Assembly (NCBI RefSeq): GCF_000276665.1
Contig: NW_004955476.1
Location: 7,933,642 to 7,997,641, forward strand
Length of the DNA stretch: 64,000 nt
Direction: 5' to 3'
Source: Chinchilla lanigera
Lineage: Eukaryota; Chordata; Mammalia; Rodentia; Chinchillidae
Shown piece after piece: positions 21,786-32,747 of this stretch (positions within the stretch are counted from its first letter, which is position 1; the number at the start of each line of letters is the position of its first letter). A model generated the notes under the pieces. That model saw only the letters and a list, made by a program, of their open reading frames with translations. It did no database searches and was not told the DNA's origin. The position numbers and the translations under genes were made by a program.

Positions 21786-23192
21786 GCTGAATCTTTCTTC
21801 ATGTACGAGAGGGAGCTGAGGGCCCTGGAAATTTAGTGGCTGGTCTATTTTAGGCAGCTAGTTAGTAATAGGACAAGGACTAATAAATACACCCTCTCTC
21901 CACTTTTTCTCCAACAAACTTTCAAGTATTCCTCTGTCAGCATTTTCTTCTTATTGTTGTGAATTGATGCTCATTAATGAGCAAATTCAGAGAGACTTCC
22001 TCCAAATCACACATTGCTGATAAAGCTTTAGAAGGAAGGTCTCCTCATACGTCATGATTTCTACTACAATCTTCTATCCAGGAGACCACAGTCATACCAC
22101 CTCCACTGACCACGGCAGTTCAAGATGCCAAGGACTGGTGAATTTCTAAAGTAGAGAGGCATAGGATGCACCCATAGCCAAAAATCACAACTTTAAGTAA
22201 ATTGGCCAACTTGTTACCCATGAGAAAATCTGTATTAGATGGCAATCATCAGAAGTTTAAATGCCATTTGTACTCATAGTTCTGTCTAATCAGAAAACTT
22301 ACTTAAATGAGCATCTCATAAAAAAATATTCTGTGGAATGTTATTGTTAAAAAGGGAATGTAGAACAAAATGCATTGGGAAAATGTAGCCTGATATAAAC
22401 ATCCACTGTGGGTGATGATACATAATAGAAGACCAGTGCACCTAAGATGCCTGATGGAAAAGCAGCCATGAAACTTACTGAAATCTTGTCAGCCTGGTGT
22501 CTTCTAAACTTTTAGCCATAGAATCTTTACTGCAATTGTCATTTCTACATAAAACCTTATGAATCTATTAATCTAGTTTTCTATTTGAGTATTTCAGAGC
22601 TTTAATTTAGCATGAATTAGCAGAGACCTAGTTTATACGCAGCTGTTGACCAAGTAGGTCCAGGGTGCACTGGAAATTCTACAGAGCTAATATGTCAACT
22701 GATGACACTGATGTCATGGGTCTTTGAGTAGCAAGGTTCAGTGGAAATATTTTGGGCTGATGCTATGAAGCAGCCCCAAGTTGATTAATATTATCATTCA
22801 TATCATTCAGAGTAAAAATCTGAAGTGTTAGCAATGCATCTAAAAGTTATGAGAGATTCAGCTGTCATCAAATGCTGTGATGTGAAAAAAAAGATACAGG
22901 AAATAGCCACCCAAATAATTGTGACATTTAACAATGTGCAGTTTAATTTCCAAGCTATATTTTAACAATAAGACCTAGGTAGCAACCTTAGTCATCTGCA
23001 TTTTAATGATTTGTTTCCTAACTAGGAAATTCAGGGGAGATACACAACATGAAAAGAGGAATCTTTTTCCTATCACCTCAGTAATACTTTTCATATTTGC
23101 TTATAGAAAGCAAATATATGTTTTTAAAATATATTTTATTTAATTCTCAAAAACAATCAGATTAAGTAAATCTTGATGCAGTCTTAACTTAG
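21786..23192. other. Unassigned AT-rich stretch
   Basis: No repeat family, exon or promoter is recognised over about 1.4 kb. Confidence 0.5.
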
Positions 23193-23285
23193 AAATTAGA
23201 TGAAGTATATATGAGATCACTCCTTATAGCTACAATTAAATTATATTTACCTCAAAATGAATTTTTTGTATCTGAGATAGATGAT
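23193..23285 (+). repeat. Direct repeat, copy 1 (pairs with 24681-24783)
   Basis: The segment starts AAATTAGATGAAGTATAT and ends TCTGAGATAGATGAT. It recurs 1.49 kb downstream with about 10 substitutions and a 12-14-base insertion in the second copy. The copies lie either side of an old L1. They are too long for a normal L1 target-site duplication. Confidence 0.85.
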
Positions 23286-23439
23286 ATATCACTCACTTGA
23301 AATAATTTTCGCATATGTTGTGAGGTAGGAATCTAACTTCACTTTTTAACAAATTGTGAATGTCTACAAAATGATATTTTAAGAGAGGTGCTAAAGGTTC
23401 AGTTGAAGACAGACTTTTCAACACAAGATACCAGCTAAA

Positions 23440-24600
23440 GCAACTGAACACTTACAGGCAGGAATGAACTTTATCCGAAACCTTACACTTGACATAAAAA
23501 TTAACCCACGGTGGGTTATAGACTTAAATGTGAAATGAAAAAACTCTTAGAGAGGAAAAACAATGACAGAACATTTTGTATCTGAGCTCAGCAAGGAACT
23601 CTTAGACTTAACAGTGAAACATTTCTAAAGGAAGGAAAAATTGTTCATCCATATTTTGTCAAAATTATAAAATTTTCCCAGTGGAAGAACTTGCTAAGAG
23701 CATGAATGCTTCAGATGAGTGAAATATTAGCAAATCGTGTAAGGTACATGCAACACCCAAAATAAATTTATAAATAATTGTATAAGGGAGGGTGCCTGAC
23801 ATAGTTTACTGAGGTGCTTATACAAATGGCCAAGAATTACATGAAATGGTGTTCAACTTCATTACCATTGGGAAAATGTAAATTAAAGCCACAAAAATAT
23901 AACACAATGCACTTACAAAATGAGTAAAAATACAATAAAACAATAACAACAAATGCTGGTGATGATACAGGAAAACTGGCTAGTACACCGCTGATGAGAC
24001 TGTGACATGAAGCAACCTTTTTGGAAAATTATTTGGCTGTTTGTTATAAAACTAAATATGCAACTACCATAAAGCCCAGCAATTGTACTTTGGCATATTC
24101 ATGCCAGGGACATGAAAATTCACACCATAAAATTCTACACAGAAATGTTTTCCTGGTTTTGTTCATGAAAGCCACACACTGAAAACAATCCAGCTGAATT
24201 TCAATGTGTGAATGGTTAAATTGTGGTGTATCCGTACCAGGGAATTCTAATTCACAGCAGAGAGGAATGGACTGTTGATGATACAGTAACTTTAAAGGGT
24301 TTGGAGAGGATGTTGAGCAGGAAAAAGAGCTAACTGCAAGCGATTCCAGGTATATAACATTAACAAAAGGACAACATTATAAAGTAGAATAGATTGGTGT
24401 CTGCTGATGATGGCAGATGTGAGGAGAAGATGACCGGGCACAGCGATGAAAGTATATTATAATGTGATCTCGTGATTAAACTGTTCTTTATCTCAACTGT
24501 GGTGATCATTGCACAAATGTAGTCACTTAAGAAGTTGCATGGAACTAAATTCACATGCACAAATTCAAGTGAAGGCATTGGAACTTAGTAAAATCTGAGT
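23440..24600 (+). mobile_element. Old L1 LINE 3' part, degenerate
   Basis: Landmarks include GACTTAAATGTGAAATG, GGTGTTCAACTTCATTACC, ACAACAAATGCTGGTGATGA, TTTTTGGAAAATTATTTGGC, AAGCCCAGCAATTGTACTTT and GTGGTGTATCCGTACCAGGG, in the order of the L1 3' end. The frame is destroyed. It lies between the two copies of the ~95-bp direct repeat. Confidence 0.75.
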
Positions 24601-24680
24601 AATTGCAGAGGAGATTGTATTAATGCCCATTTCCTGATGTGGTATTACGTTATAATTATTCAAGGTATTGTCATCAGAGG

Positions 24681-24783
24681 AAATTAGATGAAGTATATGT
24701 GAGATCAGAAGATATGCTACTTCTTACAGCCACAATTAAAATTATGTTAGCCTCAAAATGAATTTTTATCTGAGATCGATGAT
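24681..24783 (+). repeat. Direct repeat, copy 2
   Basis: See 23193-23285. Copy 2 carries an extra AGAAGATATGCTAC-like insertion. Shared blocks include GATGAAGTATAT, GAGATCA, CACAATTAAA, CCTCAAAATGAATTTTT and ATCTGAGAT. Confidence 0.85.
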
Positions 24784-24819
24784 TTCACAGGGAAGCAAGG
24801 CTTCCCATTCATACACGTG

Positions 24820-24885
24820 ATTAAGAAGGTGATGGAGCAAGAGTGCTCTATATAGTACTGCTGCTCCCACGGGCGGGGCACTTGG
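24820..24885 (-). promoter_or_regulatory. Candidate GC-box/TATA core promoter on the minus strand
   Basis: Read on the minus strand, an Sp1-type GCCCCGCCC (complement of 24871-24879) precedes a TATATAG element (about 24848-24855) by roughly 15-20 bases. That is the classical order for a TATA promoter firing toward lower coordinates. No transcript or protein downstream is recognised, so this is a motif-level inference only. Confidence 0.2.
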
Positions 24886-25080
24886 AGTCTGTGTGTTTGG
24901 CGCAGGTGTTCTGCCCAAGTCCCAGCTGTCTTTTGCTCCCGGCACTAAGATGCGCATGTGGCAAGGTGACCTCTCATCAGCACTGTGTCCACTCTACCCA
25001 GTGCAGGGAAGCAGGTGGAGCTCCTCACTACCACCTCTGCAGGACTCCTGATGGGCCCGTTGTGAACGCATGGGTCTATG

Positions 25081-25207
25081 GGACCTAGAACGGTGTGCAC
25101 TGCGGAAGAAAATATTGGCAGGGCCATCAGGACCCTCGTGCTCTGCATCACTACAGTTCCCTCCCAAGATAGAAGAGAACATTTTTCATTTGGTTAAGGC
25201 ATACATA
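25081..25207 (+). repeat. 127-bp direct duplication, copy 1
   Basis: Starts GGACCTAGAACGGTGTGC. It aligns base for base with 25877-26003 without gaps, and I count four substitutions (about 97% identity). I do not recognise it as part of a repeat family. Confidence 0.95.
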
Positions 25208-25414
25208 ATACTATGAAAACGGTCCCATATAGTCCAATCACCTCAAATCCGCCAGTAGAATCTTTCTAAAAATGTAACCTGGAAGAAGGATTTCCAAAGC
25301 CACCACCCCCCCCAGTCATTTTCCTCACCTTTGCTCTGGTCGTTAAGGCCCTGCGTGAAGTGGATCCCCCATAAACGCTGATCCCATCACCTTTCGATCG
25401 TCTATTAATTTTCT

Positions 25415-25690
25415 GTTATGCTCCACAAACTACCGCAAAATGCAGCATCTCAGGACACCTTGTAATCTACAGTCGCTGCAGAAATTCCTCCAAGGTTGCA
25501 ATCAGAGTGTCCGTGGTGGGTTCACCGGAGAGAAATCTGCTTCCAACCTCTCTTCTTCGGTTGGTTGTTAGGAAGATTCAGTCTCATAAGACCATTGGGC
25601 AGACAACCTCAGCTCCCAGATGGCTGTTGGGAAAAAGCTACCTCAGTTTCTTACCATAAAGGCCTCTCCAACCCAGGGACAAGACTGAAG
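25415..25690 (-). repeat. Possible old LTR-type interspersed repeat
   Basis: The order CTGTTATGCTCCACAAACTAC, GGTTGCAATCAGAGTGTCC, GAGAAATCTGCTTCCAACC, TGTTAGGAAGATTCAGTCTC, AGATGGCTGTTGGG and AAAGGCCTCTCCAACC resembles a mammal-wide LTR-type repeat I cannot name exactly. It lies between the two copies of the 127-bp duplication. Confidence 0.45.
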
Positions 25691-25695
25691 AGACA

Positions 25696-25722
25696 GAGAA
25701 GGGGTGGGGGTGGGGGAGGATA
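25696..25722. repeat. G-rich tract
   Basis: GGGGTGGGGGTGGGGGAGG gives three runs of four or more G plus a GG. A two-tetrad quadruplex is possible, but a canonical four-run motif is not met. Confidence 0.7.
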
Positions 25723-25876
25723 GGTTAAAAGGACGACAGGAAGAAAATCACAGTCTTTGTAACTTAACTAGAAGAATGGCATCCCCTCGATGGCACTGTA
25801 TTTTGTTAGGTAAGAGCAAGTTACTCCAAGGGAAGGCACCGCACAGAACCCTGAATACCAAAGGACGCCATCCCTA

Positions 25877-26003
25877 GGACCTAGAACGGTGTGCACTGCA
25901 GAAGAAAATATTGGCAGGGCCATCAGGACCCTCGTGCTCTGCATCACTACAGTTCCCTCCCAAGACAGAAGAGAACATTTTTCATTCGATTAAGGCATAC
26001 ATA
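25877..26003 (+). repeat. 127-bp direct duplication, copy 2
   Basis: This is the partner of 25081-25207, offset by 796 bases. High identity between copies contrasts with the degraded state of most repeats nearby. That suggests a recent local duplication or gene conversion. Confidence 0.95.
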
Positions 26004-26079
26004 GATAGAGCCAACCCGTCACTGCGCTCCTTGCTGGTCAGTCTGTAGCTGGTCCAAGACTGTTTTAAACCTGTCACTC

Positions 26080-26250
26080 GTTCTGATAAATGCAGTACAG
26101 TCCGGGGAACTGCAGAGAAGCTTTGCAGTCTGCGGAGGCAGGAACTCGGGCAGGAGGTGTTCCGGGCAGACCGGGAGCCGGTCAGCCGGCCGAGGGCTGA
26201 GGTGCAGCCCTATTCGGGGAAGTTAGGCTGGACTGAAGCGAAGAGAGGGA
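26080..26250. promoter_or_regulatory. CpG cluster, candidate regulatory block
   Basis: About eleven CpGs occur in 170 bases (GTCCGGGG, CTGCGGAGG, GACCGGGAGCCGG, CAGCCGGCCGAGG). This is unusual for the surrounding DNA. No frame of note is present. It is part of a generally GC-richer block from 24.8 to 28 kb. Confidence 0.3.
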
Positions 26251-26723
26251 AAATCAATACAAGCACAACTGTAACAGAACAAAACAAAACAAACAGGAAG
26301 GGGAATCGTCTACTGACTGTTAAGTGAATGTTGTTTGTGGTCTTCACACAAAGGCAGTTTTACAATGCTATTTGCATGGTATCACGATTCTGATGTTTTC
26401 ATAATGAAATCCAAGGCCCAGAGAGATGGATCACATTGTAAAAAAAAAAAAGACTCAGAATCAATTTTTCGAACTAGTGTGAGTATTTTCTTTCCACTGC
26501 CCCATACCGTTTTCTGGGTTGAGGACAGCTCCCGAGTTGTGGCTCAAGCCTCTGCTTTAGCAGGACTCCGCCTCTGAGATTCTCCAAAGACCAGAGATGC
26601 TCCTTTGCCTTCTGCTGCGCCCTAGTGGTGATCACTGTAATTACAGCTACACCTACTCCTAGGAAGAGGGTGCCGAGGAAGGGAGGAGGCAAAAGTCTGA
26701 AAGAATACAGCATCAGCCGCCTA

Positions 26724-26750
26724 AAGAGAGGGAGCGGGAGAGAGAGAGAC

Positions 26751-26785
<35 letters not shown>

Positions 26786-26935
26786 GACAGAGACAGCGAT
26801 AGACAGAGACAGAGATAGACAGAGACACAGAGGTAGAGAAAGAGAGAAACAAAGAGAGAGGGAGAGAGAGGAAAACGGGGACAGGGAGAAGGAAGGAGAA
26901 AGCGGGGAAGCAGGAATTAAAAATAAAGAAAAACA
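26724..26935 (+). repeat. Purine-rich (GA)n/(ACAG)n microsatellite complex
   Basis: AGAGAGAGAC repeats pass into (GACA)n at about 26759-26782 and then into AGAGACAG/ATAGAC variants and GGGAGAGAGAGG. Nearly all bases on the plus strand are purine or C in ACAG units. The two long opposing frames across it (26625-26960 plus and 26721-27065 minus) are low-complexity artefacts. Confidence 0.95.
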
Positions 26936-27199
26936 GGTCGGCTGCGTTCAAGGCAGATAATGATACACATCGGCTATATTCTGTCAAGCACTGCCGGGGA
27001 GAAAATTGGTGCAGAAGGTAGAAGAACGCATTACACACAACAGTGGGAATTTCTTCTGGAATCACACTGATAGGAATGAAATGAATTTCCCTTTCCTGGC
27101 TTCAAAAAGCATGGAAGTTGACAGGAAAAGCAGGTGTCCACTAAGCAGAGAGGACTTGGCGTGGGTCTTACAATGAAAGCATACCCAGTATGATTGAAT

Positions 27200-27390
27200 T
27201 CTCAGACAATAATCATAAATATAAAGCATAAACTGCATAGAAGAAAACAAACTGTGTCTTATTTCAGGCACATTGTACTGGAGGAGTTTCATTGTTCCCA
27301 TTTAAAGGTAAGGGAAGTTAGGTTTAGGGAGAGTCAGCTTGCTTCTAGCTGAAGTTGGTAAATTGTAGGTGCCAGGTAGCACCTGGGATC
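27200..27390 (+). repeat. Possible MIR fragment
   Basis: TTCATTGTTCCCATTTAAAGGTAAGG and a later GTAGGTGCCAGGTAGCACC fit a decayed MIR core only loosely. Confidence 0.3.
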
Positions 27391-27539
27391 TTCTGATACC
27401 ATACTCTGTGCGTGCCCTCTTATTACTCTCTGTCATTTCTAAATTATCTCCCAACCTATCAGTTCTCTCCCACGTTGTCTTCTGGGTGTTCTAGATTACT
27501 TTTGCTTTTAGTACCTATTCGCGTCTTCTACCAAAATAA

Positions 27540-27960
27540 CTCATGAGCCAATGCCCGGTGAACATTCGCCTCCTGATCTCTAGCGCCTGACTTTCCCCGC
27601 GCACATATGATATATTCTTAAATGTCTGAGGTCCACTTGGACCTGGGAAACAGGGATTTCAGTGAATTTTTGAAACCTGTGTTCTTCAGGTCCTGGCCGG
27701 GGTAGGGCGAGCAGGACAGCTCACCATGAGTTAACTGGGTATGTGGGGTGCTTTCCCCGGTGGAGTTTCCCCACGTCTGCACTTTCCTGCGTGAGTGTTG
27801 AGGAACACGGTTTCCAAGCCCACCAGCGATCCGCCGCTGGTGAGGGCTGGAGGGAGCACCTGGGCTTGGAGGCGGAGGGACAGGCCCCTCCCCCTCTCTG
27901 AGGGAGAGGCAGGGCAGGAAGGGCAGAGCGCAAGCGAGAGCCGGCGCTGCCTTCTCATTG
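27540..27960. promoter_or_regulatory. CpG-enriched block, candidate regulatory DNA
   Basis: About eighteen CpGs in 420 bases (CCCGCGCAC, GGCCGGGG, GATCCGCCGC, GAGCCGGCGC) with GC-rich purine stretches. The overlapping frames on both strands (27721-28012 minus, 27795-27992 plus) have no known motif. An unmethylated element or a decaying CpG island are the obvious readings. Confidence 0.3.
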
Positions 27961-28435
27961 TTTTTCCTGTCTCTAGTTCACTGTGTTCTTGAAAATGTGA
28001 CTTTTCCAGCACGTAATGGATGGCACATCGAAGCCTGCCATGAGACTGTAGGGAGAAACTTTATGGCATGACTCAGGAGCTGTGCTGAATTACAGATTTT
28101 TTCTCATTAGTCTGATTAAAAACCTGAGCTCATTATAGCTCAGGAAGTGATTTAGTTTCAATGCCTTTTGGTTACGTTCCTTTTTTTATTTTCCAGGAGC
28201 ACGTATTTTGGCTAAGAATTCATTTTCTATTTTAAATGCTTCTACATTTCAATTCTTAAATGTGTGTTCATTATCATATCACTCAGACCTATAAATGTTC
28301 TTTTCATAGTTTTAAGAACTACTTTTAAGAAGCAAAATGATTTTGATCTTATTTCGGGTAATACTTTTTTTCACAAATGAGACTTATCAAGAAACACTTT
28401 TGGCATTTTTTTTGACTTTTTATAAAACAATTAGA

Positions 28436-28575
28436 TTCCTCAAGATTGTGGAAAGACAATGTTGACTTTGGAGTTAGACCCAAGCTAGATTCACGCGTTA
28501 GCCACTTTGTACAGTCTCATCCTGGACGTTTCATTTAAGCGTATGAAATCTAAATTTCTCGATCTTTTAATGAAA
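28436..28575 (-). repeat. Probable MIR fragment
   Basis: GGAGTTAGACCCAAGCTAGATTC and AGCCACTTTGTACAGTCTCA followed by a degraded GTTTCATTTAAGCGTATG fit the reverse-complement MIR order (passing from trait-like GAGTCAGAC to CTCATCTGTAAAATG). Confidence 0.5.
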
Positions 28576-29830
28576 TTGAAATAATGGTGATTTGTCATCA
28601 CTGATATGAACATTAAAGAAGAAAGTAAAAGAATATGATACAGCATGCGCTCAACAAATGGTGGCTTCCCTTACTTTCCCAACTGCTATGGTGGTACAAC
28701 TTTTATCTCTTGATGCTAACAAAGCATTCTTCATTAAAGAGAGAGAGTGGTAATTAGAGCTGCATCTCACTGAGAAGATGTAAGGTTGTATTTTCCCATG
28801 TCTGGGAATCAGTGCGCAATCTGAAGAGTGCAGTAGTGCCTGATTTCCTGAAAGCCTTGGGGTACTTTGTTATTACCTTTTCCTGGAAGAAAGCTGGCAA
28901 GTAACCCAGGGCCTGTGTGTTAAGATCTGTTGGGAGGTGCTCGGCTCCCTTGTTTCCACCTTCACTAGAGCACCGCAGTGAAGGTTTGTCAGGGGAATGA
29001 CCTTTATTGCAACCCTAAAAGCAGCATGATGACAACGATGACCTCCATCTCAGTAAGTGCAATCCCGTATTGGATGTATCAAACAGATAAACGTATGCAG
29101 CCCTTGTTTGGCATGTGACGATGCCCCTGGACAATTGAGACTAATTTTCTTTAAGAAAGTAATTGTGGGTTCCCAAAGTAGGACTGACAAGTTTTGCCTT
29201 TCCAAGAACATTTGATCATTTCTGGAGATGTTGTTCAGAGTCCCAATGAAGAGCAGCAGTTGTAGGATGAGGAGTGCTTCTCAACATCCCATAGCATAGA
29301 GCAAAACCTGTGTTTGACAGCACATTTCCATAGCTCTCCAGAGAGAAACTTTGACCTGAGAGAATCACCATTTCCCCCAAGTGTTTAAAATATCCCTTTC
29401 AGAACTTTTTGCATGTGATACTTGAAAACAGCCAGAGACAATGTCTGAGAGGCTGTCATAGTTATTGAATAGAGATGTGGTAGGCCAGGCTTTATTTCTG
29501 TATGGATTTATTAGGTGAAAATCTGTCTAAGGTGTGTGAAGCCTAGTTTAGACTGAGATATAGCTTCCTGTGAGCACAGAACTACAGTGCTCTAGATGCT
29601 GATGTCAGAATCGTAAGATGAATTGTGTAAACTGCTTTGATTTTCTTATTTTATATTGATGGAAATCTTCTCTTCCCATATTCCAAGTTGACAACAATGA
29701 GAGAAATCTGTTAGATGGCAAGGGAACCTGGTGCGGATTCTGTAGAACTTATGAGCTGGGGTTTATTGCTGTCCTTCTGACTTTACACTTTGATTCCCCT
29801 AAAAACTCCATTGTGTCAGCATAGTAACAT
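28576..29830. other. Unassigned unique stretch
   Basis: No repeat family or exon is recognised. Composition is balanced, with occasional CpGs. Confidence 0.45.
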
Positions 29831-29831
29831 T

Positions 29832-30232
29832 CTGGCTTGTCTTGGCTTATCTTCTACGGCTGCAGGAGGACATCTGGGCCTGAGTAATTTATGAGGAACA
29901 GAGGATTAATTTGGCTGATAGGTCTGCAGGCTGAAAAGTATTAGATTTGGCAAATTCCTCTGGCTATATCCTTCTTCACCTCTGAGGAGAGAGACGGAAC
30001 AGGAAGCACACCGGGCGGCAGAGCAGGAGGAAGCGGACACCTTGCCTTGCTGCACTACCATCCGCCCTCAAGGAAAGCCGTCCACTGCGAGAGAGGGGGA
30101 GTCTGCCAGTCATGCAGGATGGCACCAATCAATTCATGAGGGCAAAGGCCAGACCCACCACCCTCGCGGTCCCATGGGACACGCCCCCGGGAGGCCCCGT
30201 AGGACCCGGGGCCACGTGGCAAACATAGACTG
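29832..30232 (-). mobile_element. MaLR-type LTR, CpG-retaining
   Basis: CTTATCTTCTACGGCTGCAG, GGCCTGAGTAATTTATGAGG and the later CGCCCCCGGGAGGCCCCG block fit an MST/THE-like MaLR LTR in minus orientation. The right half keeps more than ten CpGs, which is unusual for old LTRs. The 63-codon frame at 30042-30233 is read through it. No internal retroviral coding sequence is visible. Confidence 0.6.
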
Positions 30233-30949
30233 AAAAAGTTTTCTTCTTTTCTGACTTGAAGTAATTCTGGATTGCTTTTCGGCCAGCTATGATTTTGAAA
30301 TCTTTGTTATTGCCATACTTTCTGTGTCTGTGGTAAAGCTCATCAACGTGAGAATAAGAAGATATGTTTTAAGCATGGGCACTCTTTCTGAAAATTTCTC
30401 TTATCACTTGTTTTGATTACTATAAAAATTGTAATGAGAGGCAGCAGGAGAAGGAAGGAGAGAAAAATTACACAAATTTTCCTTAAAACCCTGGGCCTAA
30501 GTCTGAACAAGTGTGAGGTTTGCATTAGTTTCATGGGCGCAGTTGACCTCTGCTCTTTATCTCCACAGTTTTAGTTTATCCTTCACTCATACAGATCTTA
30601 TTTTATGGTACAGCCAAAACTTCTGTGACCTAAGCACTCTCATCGTAAGTATTTTGTTTTCAGATTTAGGGGATTAGCAATGATTTCTGTGAATTATTAA
30701 CTCAGAGGGTCTAAGCACTTATATCTTTAAAAATCCCCCCGATACAAGAAAGACATACTATTATGCCCTCACATGAAACTACTATTTATCTTTATGAGAA
30801 TTATTTCATTAGTAAGGTCAAGTTTGGGTTACATAGAGGCTAGTGTCACAGGTTAGTGAAACCTTTCGTTTAAGGCAATATTTAGCTACAACAAGAGGAA
30901 AACTTTTACTATTCATGGATTTTCAAATTGTAAAATCTGAGAAAAATTT
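30233..30949. other. Unassigned stretch
   Basis: No feature is recognised. The minus frame at 30343-30534 has a hydrophobic run but no start context or homology I can name. Confidence 0.45.
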
Positions 30950-31430
30950 GAAAAAAGAGTTATCATTTAGGGAGATATACCTTTAATTCAGAAATTGTCA
31001 GTAATTTATATAAATAGTAAAAAGTAAAACAAAAGATATTGTTTATAATTTAACTTATGCTAAATGTACATCAATTAAGAACTAGTAAAACAAACTTTAA
31101 TACTTCTATAGAATGGCATTTTAGATAAATGTAAAAAAATGTGACATTGATTTATGTGTATTTTTAGGATGTATTACATGGAAAAAGGAGACCATTCAGG
31201 AAATATGGTCACCATCAGGTAAAAGCACACACATACACAGACACTAAAAAGCAGATAAAGAGTAAAAATATACACTTGTAAATGAAAAGAGTTGATTGGC
31301 AGGATGAGAAGGAGGGATTTTTGGGAGATTTTTATTCTCTATATTATATATTTCTGTATCGGTAAAGTTCTTACAGTGAATATAAAGTCATTTTATAATA
31401 GGATAAAGTCATTTAAATAGCTGAATTTGG
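30950..31430 (+). repeat. Old L1 3' end, degenerate
   Basis: The run AATGTACATCAATTAAGAAC, ATAGAATGGCATTTTAG, TGTATTACATGGAAAAAGG and the late GATTTTTATTCTCTATATT follow the tail of L1M-type elements (few-base blocks in the correct order). Confidence 0.5.
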
Positions 31431-31479
31431 AAAAATAAAATAAAAATAGCAGTGAGACAAAGAAAATCACTATGGTTTG

Positions 31480-32095
31480 AATTAACTTGCTCAACCAATG
31501 TTTGGGAACAAATGCTCCATATCAGTCACTGGGCTAGTCACTGGTGGTATGTCACTGTTTAAACAGAACTTCTGGGTGACTTGAAGAGTAGTGTGAGGAA
31601 CAGACAGTGATCAAATAATTATGTGAATAAATACAAGTTGTAATGGGATGCAGCTCTGTGGAGGAGGATTCCTTGGTAATATGAAAGCATGGAATATGGG
31701 AACATGACCTAGATCATGAGCTCACAGAAATCTTTCCCTAGGAAATGAAATTGTGTCTGAAATACAAAGGATAAGAAGGAATTAAGTGGATAAAATGATG
31801 AAAGAGAATGTCTACAACGAGACTCACTGGTAGGAGACGTACTAGTGTCCTCATGCCCAGCGTGGCTGGACCACACAGAATAAGTGCTTTGGTGAGAGTT
31901 AAGGCTGTTAGGAGTCATACACTGCAGGATCTTTAGGATTTTAAGATTCTACAATGAGAAATCGTCTATTTTTGAAATTTTACCAAAAATTATGTGTTAA
32001 TATGTAACATTTTAAAAAGATGACTTTGGCTCCAATGTAGAAAGAGGAGACAAATTAGCAAGAGAAGATTCCTTGACACCAGTCCAGAGAAGTTT
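31480..32095 (-). repeat. L2 LINE, about 600 bp, degenerate
   Basis: In plus-strand reading the blocks are AACAAATGCTCCATATCAG, GGAACAGACAGTGATC, ATTATGTGAATAAATAC, CCCAGCGTGGCTGGACC and AAAAGATGACTTTGGCTCC. They match the reverse complement of the L2 3' UTR in order, making this the longest L2 piece in the window. Confidence 0.6.
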
Positions 32096-32747
32096 AAAGA
32101 TCTTGCCAGCCATGTTTACCACATGTAACGGCAGCATGCACAGAGGCTAGGTTTTAATATGTTGAAAATTCAGGAGGGGTAAACAACACTAAGATCACTT
32201 CTAAGTGATTGCCTTTAAAAATATCCAAAAACCAAGTGGAGTTTGAGGCTTGATGAAGGATTTCATATAACGATGCACAGAAAATTTCCAAACATTTGTG
32301 CATAACCGTGATGGAAATAACTTCAACCGTATATAAGTAGAGTTTGAGGGTGTTTCTAGAAGCTGAACTTTTCAAAAGAACACAGTGACCAATTCAAAGT
32401 GCAGAATAACAACAACAAAAAAAGGTTAATAAGGAAGTAATTGTCAGTGTATTTCCTGTTTTTTTGGGAGATGTCATATTTCCTGACCATTTGCAGTCTA
32501 TCTTCTTAGAAGGTAGAGTTCTACAAAGAAGATGGCTATCTTCATTCAACAACTTTAACTCTACCCATGATCACTAGGCACCCTTCTGAATCTCATTTGT
32601 TTCTTCATATTGAATTCTACAGAACAAGAAAATAGAGCTAAGCTGAAAAGAACCATCCTGATAAGTTGTAGAGTTGCATTTGTTATTGAATGTACTTTAT
32701 TGTCTCTTGGGGTTTCTTTTCATAATTATTCTTTCTTATCTCAAAAG
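32096..32747. other. Unassigned stretch
   Basis: The minus frame at 32154-32375 has no recognised motif. The last 25 bases (CTTTCTTATCTCAAAAG) form the pyrimidine tract of the exon candidate that follows. Confidence 0.4.

Noticed and set aside
25696..25722. Canonical G-quadruplex
   Set aside because: Only three runs of three or more G; the fourth has two.
26625..27065. Two long opposing frames over 26625-27065
   Set aside because: Both are low-complexity products of the GA/ACAG repeat.
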